A DNA stretch of 6,438 nt. Source: Candidatus Izemoplasmatales bacterium (GTDB taxonomy: Bacteria; Bacillota_I; Bacilli_A; Izemoplasmatales; Hujiaoplasmataceae). The translations under genes were made by a program, and so were the position numbers. The notes beneath the pieces are model-generated. The model had not been told where the DNA came from and made no database searches. It worked only from the letters and a program-made list of their open reading frames with translations. The stretch covers positions 1 through 6,438 of the forward strand of contig JAQVPE010000047.1 in NCBI GenBank assembly GCA_028702245.1, written 5' to 3'. Shown piece by piece: positions 1 to 5,703 of this stretch. Numbering within the stretch: position 1 is the stretch's first letter; the number at the start of each line of letters is the position of its first letter.

Positions 1-1
1 G

Positions 2-511
2 GGAGTCATTACAAAATTTGTGGTTCGGATCGCCAGCTTAGGAGGGATTCAAACCGCAGGCGGAATTTCAGGCATGGCAACCGTCCTGGTCCTCGCGGTA
101 ATGATCTATCCAACAATCACTTTGATGTCAGTCACCGCAATAAACACAGTAGATCATGATCTGGAAAAAGCCTCGCTTGCGCTGGGGGCCACAAAGATTC
201 AAACCCTTTTCAAAGTAACACTATCCTCAGCCAAACCCGGTATCATCACCGGGATCGTCTTGGGACTTGGCAGAGCCCTTGGCGAGGCTACCGCTGTTAG
301 TATGGTTGCCGGCAACGCCGGCAGCGGACCGGTTTTTGATTTATTCAAAACCACAAGAACTTTAACATCCACAATGCTTCTTGGTATCAAAGAAACATCG
401 GGACTGGATTATGATATCCGTTTTTCTGTTGGCGTTGTGCTGATATTTATCATCATTGCGTTCAACATCCTGCTCGGTCACTTCAAGAAAAAAGCGGGGC
501 GATTCGCATGA
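2..511 (+). CDS. pstC: PstC, phosphate ABC transporter permease (C-terminal part, 5' end off window)
   Basis: Inner-membrane permease subunit of the PstSCAB phosphate importer; it pairs with PstA to form the channel. The reading frame is open from base 2, so the gene starts upstream. About 169 C-terminal residues are visible, roughly half of a typical PstC of about 300. The visible part has a hydrophobic helix (MATVLVLAVMIYPTITLMSV), then the EAA-type coupling loop contacting the ATPase (EKASLALGATKIQTLFKV, about bases 167-220). The permease-family run GRALGEATAVSMVAGN follows, then a last helix (VGVVLIFIIIAFNILLG) and a basic tail. The GTG at base 20 is only an internal codon. The TGA stop overlaps the pstA ATG as ATGA, which indicates translational coupling. 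The PstC rather than PstA assignment rests on its position before a clear PstA and on the GEATAVSMVAGN run. Only the truncation limits confidence. Confidence 0.93.
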   Translation, partial: GVITKFVVRIASLGGIQTAGGISGMATVLVLAVMIYPTITLMSVTAINTVDHDLEKASLALGATKIQTLFKVTLSSAKPGIITGIVLGLGRALGEATAVSMVAGNAGSGPVFDLFKTTRTLTSTMLLGIKETSGLDYDIRFSVGVVLIFIIIAFNILLGHFKKKAGRFA

Positions 512-1710
512 AAACCAATCGACATAGATTAGATAAAATCTATCTTTCTTTGATCTCGTTTATCTCATTGTTTGGCGTTGTTATTCTAGTATTGGTATTT
601 GCTTACATTTTTAACAAAGGAACCAGGTTGCTTTCGTGGAATTTGATCGTCGGCGATTATTATCCTGAAGTTTATAATGCCAGATCGGATGGAGTAATAG
701 GCGAAAATATGTTTGTAAGACCAGAAAACCTTTCCGAAAGTGCCTGGTTTTCGGCTAAATGGGGAATAGCGCTTGAAGACAACGCGGATTTTGAAGGGAA
801 GAATTATATCAAAGTAGTCTATATCGATAAAAACTCTCCACTTGCAAATATGCCGGATAAAAACGACACTAACCACATGGTCGGACTGAAGAAGGGGCAT
901 TCGTTAGACAAAGTTATCTTTACAAACAACGTAATTGTTCTGAGCCGCGAGGGAGCTCAAAACGCCATTTTGCTCTTTGATGAAGCGGAAGGAATCGCTG
1001 ATATCATTTTTTCAAAACCAGGGAATGGCATCAGGGGTTCGTTGATAACAACCGGGTATCTCATTCTATTCACATTGATCATTGCGCTTCCACTTGGCAT
1101 TTTTACCGCAATCTATCTCAATGAGTTCGCAAATCCTGGCAGATGGTATGTCAAGTGGTTAAGAAGATTGGTCGAAACCCTTACCGGAGTGCCTTCAATC
1201 ATTTATGGTTTGTTTGGAGCGGCGTTATTTATTCCTTTTATTTCTTCAATAACAAGTTCTGAAGGAGGGAACATTCTTACCGGTGCCCTAACGCTTTCGG
1301 TAATGGTTCTTCCGATTGTCATCTCGGCCACCGAAGACGCTCTAAAAGCGATTCCTGATGATTTCCGACATGCTTCGCTCGCTCTTGGCGCAAACCGCAG
1401 CCAAACAACATTCAAGATCGTTCTTAGGGCGGCTATTCCCGGCATATTATCCGGAGTCCTGCTTTCAATCGGAAGAATAATCGGCGAATCGGCAGCCTTA
1501 ATCTATGCGGTCGGAACGGCTATCAAGGATAAAATCATCTTAACCGAAAAATCAACATCGTTATCTGTTTTCATCTGGAGCGTCATGTCCGGAGAAAATC
1601 CAAACTTCGAACTTGCGGCTTCGGTTGCGATCATCATCATGATTTTTGTTCTATTGTTAAACTTGGGAATCAAAATCATTTCCAGCAAATTCATTTTCAA
1701 ACATAATTGA
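508..1710 (+). CDS. pstA: PstA, phosphate ABC transporter permease with PDZ-like extracytoplasmic insertion
   Basis: Second membrane subunit of the Pst phosphate importer, 400 residues against roughly 280-300 in most PstA proteins. A basic N-terminus and helix at about 14-36 are followed by a loop of about 140 residues placed outside the cell by the positive-inside rule. The usual permease core resumes near 178: [18 protein letters not shown], then [20 protein letters not shown], a helix at about 255-275, the EAA loop ([20 protein letters not shown], 287-306), [15 protein letters not shown] (322-336) and a final helix at about 370-391. The extra length lies entirely in the first outer loop, where residues 83-172 read like a PDZ domain (separate entry). 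The start is the ATG overlapping the pstC stop; a GGGG run at 496-499 ends 8 bases upstream and may act as a weak ribosome binding site. The permease call is firm; the role of the insertion is unknown. Confidence 0.95.
   Translation: MKTNRHRLDKIYLSLISFISLFGVVILVLVFAYIFNKGTRLLSWNLIVGDYYPEVYNARSDGVIGENMFVRPENLSESAWFSAKWGIALEDNADFEGKNYIKVVYIDKNSPLANMPDKNDTNHMVGLKKGHSLDKVIFTNNVIVLSREGAQNAILLFDEAEGIADIIFSKPGNGIRGSLITTGYLILFTLIIALPLGIFTAIYLNEFANPGRWYVKWLRRLVETLTGVPSIIYGLFGAALFIPFISSITSSEGGNILTGALTLSVMVLPIVISATEDALKAIPDDFRHASLALGANRSQTTFKIVLRAAIPGILSGVLLSIGRIIGESAALIYAVGTAIKDKIILTEKSTSLSVFIWSVMSGENPNFELAASVAIIIMIFVLLLNLGIKIISSKFIFKHN
754..1023 (+). other. PDZ-like domain inserted in the first outer loop of PstA (residues about 83-172)
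   Basis: Read in order, the stretch follows the bacterial (HtrA/S2P-type) PDZ pattern. A WGIAL strand start near 85-89 is followed by a strand and turn, [13 protein letters not shown] (101-113), matching the V..V..nSPA motif. [11 protein letters not shown] (126-136) matches the AGL..GD.I..V motif, with His in place of the usual Asp. A short strand and helix follow ([16 protein letters not shown], 144-159), and [10 protein letters not shown] (163-172) matches the closing strand and R-x-G turn. PDZ domains bind C-terminal or internal peptides of partner proteins. The call comes from motif order alone and needs a profile or structure test. The linker from TM1 to the domain (about 37-82, rich in Trp and Tyr) is unassigned. 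Confidence 0.6.
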
Positions 1711-1713
1711 GGA
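1709..1713 (+). promoter_or_regulatory. Ribosome binding site deciding the pstB start
   Basis: GAGGA overlaps the pstA stop codon and ends 8 bases before the ATG at 1722. This favours that ATG over the in-frame TTG at 1707, which would lie upstream of the site and lacks its own. The placement means ribosomes ending pstA sit on the pstB initiation region. Confidence 0.75.
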
Positions 1714-1721
1714 ATATATAT

Positions 1722-2477
1722 ATGCCAAATGTCATTGAAATCAAGAATCTAACATTTAAATACAAAGACAAAATAGCTTTGCACAATATTGACATCGCCT
1801 TTCCCGCCAGGCAAGTCACAGCTTTGATAGGTCCGTCCGGGTGTGGAAAATCGACGCTTTTGCGCTGTTTGAACCGAATGAATGATTTGATCGAGCAAAC
1901 GGCTATCAGTGGTGAAATTACATATGAGGGAAAAGATATATATGATCGATACTATGATGTTATCGAATTAAGAACTAAAATAGGAATGGTTTTTCAAAAG
2001 CCCAACCCGTTTCCAATGAGTATCTTTGATAACGTCGCCTATGGCCCTCGATGTCAAGGTGTGAAAGAAAAAAAGAAACTTCAGGAAATCGTGAAGAAAG
2101 CGCTTCTGGACGCCGCGCTTTATGAAGAAGTCAAGGATCGGCTCAAAGAAAGCGCGATGAGTTTATCGGGGGGGCAACAACAGCGTCTTTGCATTGCCAG
2201 GGCAATCGCGATGAATCCCCAAGTGATCTTGATGGATGAGCCAACAAGCGCCTTAGATCCAATCGCCACCGCCAAAATTGAGGAACTTATCAGCGACTTA
2301 AAAACCAGCTACACCATCATCATCGTTACCCATAATATGCAACAAGCTGCCAGAATTTCAGATTTCACAGCTTTCTTCTTAATGGGCAATCTTGTCGAGT
2401 ATGGTGAAACCGATCAAATCTTCTCGAAACCGCTTCAACCTAAGACTGAAGAATATATCACCGGTCGTTTTGGCTAA
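1722..2477 (+). CDS. pstB: PstB, phosphate ABC transporter ATP-binding protein
   Basis: Cytoplasmic ATPase that powers phosphate import through PstC-PstA; 251 residues, normal for PstB. All nucleotide-binding motifs are intact: Walker [10 protein letters not shown] (37-45), Q-loop Q92 in [17 protein letters not shown], signature LSGGQQQR (148-155), Walker B VILMDEP with D172 and E173, D-loop SALD (176-179) and switch His204 in IVTHNMQQA. The segment [20 protein letters not shown], the LNRMNDL segment after Walker A, and the C-terminal [18 protein letters not shown] are typical of PstB and separate it from other importer ATPases. The ATG start at 1722 is chosen from the GAGGA site 8 bases upstream; a TTG at 1707 would add five residues with no family support. 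It starts 11 bases after the pstA stop and ends in TAA, the only visible gene here not ending in TGA. Confidence 0.97.
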   Translation: MPNVIEIKNLTFKYKDKIALHNIDIAFPARQVTALIGPSGCGKSTLLRCLNRMNDLIEQTAISGEITYEGKDIYDRYYDVIELRTKIGMVFQKPNPFPMSIFDNVAYGPRCQGVKEKKKLQEIVKKALLDAALYEEVKDRLKESAMSLSGGQQQRLCIARAIAMNPQVILMDEPTSALDPIATAKIEELISDLKTSYTIIIVTHNMQQAARISDFTAFFLMGNLVEYGETDQIFSKPLQPKTEEYITGRFG

Positions 2478-2481
2478 GTCT

Positions 2482-2510
2482 TTGTATTTGCATTACATTA
2501 AAGATATAAT
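2482..2510 (+). promoter_or_regulatory. Candidate promoter for phoU-phoB-phoR
   Basis: The 57-base gap between pstB and phoU contains a perfect TATAAT at 2505-2510. The best -35 candidate at 17-base spacing is TTGTAT (2482-2487), which matches TTGACA only in its first three bases. Transcription would start near 2517, giving a short leader with GGAG (2523-2526) ending 8 bases before the phoU ATG. No hairpin terminator follows pstB, so read-through from pst is also expected. The weak -35 leaves open activator dependence or a chance AT-rich match. Confidence 0.45.
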
Positions 2511-2534
2511 AATATAGGGATCGGAGCGACGATT

Positions 2535-3182
2535 ATGACACAAAGAACCAATTTTGACAAAGAACTGGATCGATTGAAACTGACTCTCGTCGAAATGGCG
2601 GAACTTGTCAGTGCAAATATCAAGGAAGGCCTATCCTCTTTTTTAAAGATGGATACCGAAATTGCGGAAGCCAATATCAAAAAAGACAAACTTGTCAACG
2701 AATATGAACAAACAATTGAAAAAGACTGTCTCAGGATCATCCAAAGAGAACAGCCGGTTGCCAAAGATCTTCGGTTCATCACTTCAGTACTCAAAATGGT
2801 CACTGATTTGGAACGAATCGGCGATCACGCCGCTGATATCGCTAAAATGACGATTTTCATGGAAAAAACGCATTCTTCATTTTTTGTTAACGATATCGAA
2901 GAGATGACCACTGTGTGTCAAAAAATGATTAAACAGGCAATCGAAGCGTTTATTAGTACCGACAAGGAAATAGCTTCTGCTGTTATTGAAACCGACGATA
3001 TTGTAGACGACTTGTTTGAAAGTACCAAGGCCAAAGTAGCAGAAGCCATCAGAAACAAAAAAGTCGATGCCGATTTTGCGCTTTATCTAATGATGGTCGC
3101 CAAATATTTAGAAAGAATTGGCGATCATGCGGTTAATATTGCCGAATGGGTGATCTATTCGATCACAGGCGAAAGATTATGA
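2535..3182 (+). CDS. phoU: PhoU, phosphate signalling regulator
   Basis: Cytoplasmic, all-helical, metal-binding protein of 215 residues, a normal PhoU length. In characterised bacteria PhoU relays the state of the Pst transporter to the PhoR kinase, holding signalling off when phosphate is ample and limiting uptake. It shows the family's two-fold internal repeat: DLERIGDHAADIAK (91-104) and YLERIGDHAVNIAEW (191-205), each carrying the E-x-x-x-D metal-binding motif (E93/D97 and E193/D197). The N-terminal FDKELDRLKLTLVEMAELV helix and the REQPVAKDLRFITSVLKM helix (71-88) are also typical. The ATG is preceded by GGAG at 2523-2526. It sits 57 bases after pstB and 18 bases before the response regulator, so it joins the transporter and two-component halves of the locus. 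Confidence 0.96.
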   Translation: MTQRTNFDKELDRLKLTLVEMAELVSANIKEGLSSFLKMDTEIAEANIKKDKLVNEYEQTIEKDCLRIIQREQPVAKDLRFITSVLKMVTDLERIGDHAADIAKMTIFMEKTHSSFFVNDIEEMTTVCQKMIKQAIEAFISTDKEIASAVIETDDIVDDLFESTKAKVAEAIRNKKVDADFALYLMMVAKYLERIGDHAVNIAEWVIYSITGERL

Positions 3183-3224
3183 ATCCAGGGGGCTTAGTCA
3201 ATGAGACCATTGATCTATTCGATC
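3151..3224 (+). repeat. 14-base direct repeat flanking the phoU/phoB junction
   Basis: tgatctattcgatc occurs at 3151-3164 (end of phoU) and again at 3211-3224 (start of phoB), exactly 60 bases apart and in the same codon phase. It encodes IYSI in both proteins. The first copy lies within a perfect inverted repeat, GTGATC-tattc-GATCAC (3150-3166); the second keeps GATC-tattc-GATC. Both copies are coding, so the identity may be chance plus codon preference. Confidence 0.7.
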
Positions 3225-3887
3225 GAGGATGAAACCAACATCCAAAACGTTATCAAGATTGCTTTAGAGAACGCGAACTATGATGTCGGTTGTTTTCTTG
3301 AAGCCGCTGAAATGTTCAAACAACTCAAAAAACAAGTACCCGATCTTTTTTTGGTCGACATCATGTTGCCGGGGATCAACGGCTTGGAGATAATCAAACA
3401 CTTAAAAAACAACACTCAATACAAAGAAATTCCAATAATGGTCATCTCCGCAAAAGGGAGCGAAATCGACAAGGTCATTGGCCTCGATCTCGGAGCTGAC
3501 GACTATTTAGCGAAACCATTCGGTATTTTGGAGCTTATTAGCAGGGTCAAAGCCCTGCTCAGACGAAGGGGCAATGAACAAGCAAGCGCAGTTAAATCGA
3601 TTGGCGAAATCGAATTCAGGCCAAAAGAGCGACAAATAGTACTCAAAGGCCAAAAAGCCTTGCTTACTGAAAAAGAATATCTAATACTTGAACTGTTGGC
3701 GTCTAATCAAGGAAAGACCGTTTCGCGCGAAGAAATAATCGAATCGATTTGGGGTTATGATTTTATCGGAGAATCAAGAACAATCGATGTCCATATCAAA
3801 AAAATCAGAGAGAAACTGACACAAATAGGTCAATATCCCGATCCGATCCAAACTATTAGGGGAATAGGATACAAGATCAATTTATGA
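3201..3887 (+). CDS. phoB: PhoB/PhoP-type response regulator (OmpR class)
   Basis: Two-domain transcription factor of 228 residues that, once phosphorylated by its kinase partner, binds promoters of phosphate-starvation genes. The receiver domain (about 1-120) has the acidic pocket E9/D10, phosphoacceptor D53 in LVDIMLPGING, the switch residue S83 in VISAKG and the conserved K105 in DDYLAKPF. After a short linker, a winged-helix domain (about 134-228) shows LTEKEYLILELL, VSREEIIESIWG, the recognition-helix stretch ESRTIDVHIKKIREKL (191-206) and the wing TIRGIGYKI. AGGGGG at 3187-3192 ends 8 bases before the ATG. The TGA stop overlaps the kinase ATG (ATGA). The OmpR-class call is certain; the PhoB (PhoP in Bacillus) assignment rests on its place between phoU and a PhoR-like kinase. 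Target sites cannot be known from this gene alone. Confidence 0.92.
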   Translation: MRPLIYSIEDETNIQNVIKIALENANYDVGCFLEAAEMFKQLKKQVPDLFLVDIMLPGINGLEIIKHLKNNTQYKEIPIMVISAKGSEIDKVIGLDLGADDYLAKPFGILELISRVKALLRRRGNEQASAVKSIGEIEFRPKERQIVLKGQKALLTEKEYLILELLASNQGKTVSREEIIESIWGYDFIGESRTIDVHIKKIREKLTQIGQYPDPIQTIRGIGYKINL

Positions 3888-5590
3888 AAAAACGTTTTGG
3901 ATTCAATTTTATTCTTATCGTTTCAGCCGCGTTGATCATGTTTATTGTCGGATCGATTCTTTTAGTGCGTCACAACTTCAATAAGATTACCGAAATGAAC
4001 ATCCGCTATTATCTGGAAATTGTCAAAACCGATTATCTTGAGGGGATGGATCCGGACGTTATCATCGATCGACACGAGGGAATAGAGGATTATATTAGAA
4101 TCACTTTTATGGATGTAGACGGGAACGTTATCGCCGATTCTGCGGCGGATGTATTGGAGAATCATCTTGATCGTCCCGAGTTTGTGAATGTTGGTGAGAC
4201 CTTTATCCGCGAATCGGCGACCCTATCCCGTAGAATGATGTATCTTGCTTACCAATTCACTGACAATAACTATGTAAGAGTTGCCATTCCGTTAAACAGT
4301 GTTTTGCCATTTCTGAACGATTTTAGCGGGTTGTCTTTGTTGTTGGCATCAGCCATCCTCGTCATTGTGGTTATTTTGAACGGCATCATGGTGAAACAGA
4401 CGATGAAGCCTTTCCAAAACCTGACAAAAAGTCTCAAAGATGTGGCAAACGGGAATTACTCGGAACTATTGCCCGTTGAAAAATATTCGGAAATAAACGC
4501 GCTGCTTAACGAAATCAACGACATTAACAAAAACATCTCCGAAACCATTAAATCGCTAAACAACGAAAAGCAAAAAACCGATTTTTTGCTTGAACATATC
4601 AATCAAGGCGTGTGTGTTCTCGATAACCAAGGCAACGTCATCATGGCAAATCGCTTTTTGAGAGAGTTGTTCAATTTCAATGATGAGGCGCATTATCTCA
4701 AGCATTATCGTTTTTTGTTTCACGATAAACAAATCGATCAAGCGATTGAAAAGACGCAAAAAGCACAGAGCGGTACGACAATTGTCATTGAAATTGGGGA
4801 GGCCTTTTATTCGGTCACAGTCACACACGTTGATAAAAGCTGGCGCGGCGTTCCCGGAATCTTTCTATCCTTCAACGACGTGACGGCCGTCAAAAATATC
4901 GAGAACCTAAAACGCGATTTCTTTGTCAATGCTTCGCACGAGTTGAAATCTCCGCTTACATCGATAATGGGGTCTGCCGAAATCATCGCTTCCGGTTTGA
5001 TCAAAGACGAAGCAAATATCATCGATCTATCCAAAAGAATTTTTGAAGACTCCAAACGCATGAATAAACTTGTGTTTGATATGCTAACTCTTTCTAAATA
5101 TGAGAATTATATGCCCGAGGCGGCCTATTCTTCGGTAAACCTCAAAACAATCATCAAAGAAGTATTTTCTAATCTTGGCTTACTAGCCAAAAACAAGAAA
5201 ATCGAATTGATCGACGAATCCGATGATATTAAAATCAACGCCAGCCACGAACACATGACGCAATTGCTGGGGAACCTTGTGGAAAATGCTGTTTTCTACG
5301 GAAAAGAGAACGGGTATGTCAAGGTTGGCGCCAAAAGCGAGCCCGGGAAAATCATCATCGAAGTTGCCGATAACGGCATCGGCATCCCCAAAGCCGATCA
5401 AAATCGCGTGTTTGAACGCTTTTATCGGGTTGATAAGGCCAGAAGTTTTAAAACCGGAGGAACCGGACTTGGCTTGTCGATCGTCAAACATCTAGTTTTG
5501 GTTTATCAAGGTCAGATCGAGGTTGAAAGCAAAGAAGATGTCGGCACAAAAATGAGTATCACCATACCGGTTTTTAATACAAGCAAATGA
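3884..5590 (+). CDS. phoR: PhoR-type membrane sensor histidine kinase
   Basis: Sensor kinase of 568 residues that phosphorylates, and probably dephosphorylates, the adjacent response regulator in response to phosphate supply. Domains in order: TM1 about 9-28; an extracytoplasmic domain about 29-147 with a PAS/Cache-like turn (ITFMDVDGNVIADS, 73-86); TM2 about 148-168; HAMP about 169-222; a cytoplasmic PAS domain about 230-337 (INQGVCVLDNQGNVIMANRFL); HisKA with phosphoacceptor H352 in FFVNASHELKSPLTSI; and an ATPase domain with N box NLVENAV (464-470), G1 DNGIGI (496-501), F box RVFERFYRV (508-516) and G2 GGTGLGLSI (525-533). All catalytic motifs are intact. Its ATG overlaps the regulator's stop by four bases, and no ribosome binding site lies at normal distance (AGGGGA at 3858-3863 is 20 bases away), so translational coupling is likely. 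This layout matches Gram-positive PhoR; context with pst and phoU supports a phosphate role. Confidence 0.93.
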   Translation: MKKRFGFNFILIVSAALIMFIVGSILLVRHNFNKITEMNIRYYLEIVKTDYLEGMDPDVIIDRHEGIEDYIRITFMDVDGNVIADSAADVLENHLDRPEFVNVGETFIRESATLSRRMMYLAYQFTDNNYVRVAIPLNSVLPFLNDFSGLSLLLASAILVIVVILNGIMVKQTMKPFQNLTKSLKDVANGNYSELLPVEKYSEINALLNEINDINKNISETIKSLNNEKQKTDFLLEHINQGVCVLDNQGNVIMANRFLRELFNFNDEAHYLKHYRFLFHDKQIDQAIEKTQKAQSGTTIVIEIGEAFYSVTVTHVDKSWRGVPGIFLSFNDVTAVKNIENLKRDFFVNASHELKSPLTSIMGSAEIIASGLIKDEANIIDLSKRIFEDSKRMNKLVFDMLTLSKYENYMPEAAYSSVNLKTIIKEVFSNLGLLAKNKKIELIDESDDIKINASHEHMTQLLGNLVENAVFYGKENGYVKVGAKSEPGKIIIEVADNGIGIPKADQNRVFERFYRVDKARSFKTGGTGLGLSIVKHLVLVYQGQIEVESKEDVGTKMSITIPVFNTSK

Positions 5591-5616
5591 CGGTTTTACT
5601 AACTGTCATTTTTTTT
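5585..5616 (+). terminator. Rho-independent terminator of the pst-pho operon
   Basis: An 11-pair stem (5585-5595 with 5601-5611, including one G-T pair at 5592/5604) closes a 5-base loop, TTACT, and runs into eight T residues (5609-5616). The left arm includes the phoR TGA stop codon, so the hairpin begins inside the gene. The T tract is only on the + strand side, fitting termination of rightward transcription from phoR. Confidence 0.85.
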
Positions 5617-5675
5617 ACACGTGTTAACATTTTCATTGCAAAACAATCTTTCAAACGTTTATTTTCCAAGCCAAA

Positions 5676-5691
5676 AAAGATATAATAATAT
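5676..5691 (+). promoter_or_regulatory. Candidate promoter -10 region for the polymerase gene
   Basis: A perfect TATAAT (5681-5686) lies within aaagatataataatat, a 16-base string identical to that at 2500-2515 before phoU. No good TTGACA-like -35 occurs at 16-18 bases. An 8-base palindrome AAACGTTT (5653-5660) lies just upstream, overlapping the start of the expected -35 position. The start point would fall near 5693, almost on the ribosome binding site, giving a very short leader. Confidence 0.5.
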
Positions 5692-5692
5692 T

Positions 5693-5699
5693 AAAGGAG
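5693..5699 (+). promoter_or_regulatory. Ribosome binding site of the polymerase gene
   Basis: AAAGGAG is a strong Shine-Dalgarno match. It ends 4 bases before the in-frame GTG at 5704 and 10 bases before the in-frame TTG at 5710, so it does not fully decide between them; one spacing is slightly short and the other slightly long. There is no ATG near the start in this frame. Confidence 0.7.
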
Positions 5700-5703
5700 A
5701 GAC

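Noticed and set aside
20..511. A short stand-alone permease starting at GTG 20
   Set aside because: The frame is open to base 2 and the sequence before the GTG continues the PstC reading, so this is the tail of a longer gene.
586..900. Minus-strand open frame inside pstA (and similar ones at 1203-1445, 2498-2803, 4807-5061 and 5183-5491)
   Set aside because: All lie antisense to strongly conserved genes, have no recognisable domains, and are explained as shadows of the coding strand.
1707..2477. Longer PstB starting at TTG 1707
   Set aside because: It overlaps the pstA stop, lacks a ribosome binding site, and the ATG at 1722 has GAGGA 8 bases upstream with the normal PstB N-terminus right after it.
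2478..2534. Terminator or riboswitch between pstB and phoU
   Set aside because: The gap is 57 bases with no stable inverted repeat and no T tract after a hairpin.
2662..2850. Small + strand frame within phoU, and similar frames at 4680-4883 and 5277-5495 within phoR
   Set aside because: They are out-of-frame readings of conserved genes with no family features of their own.
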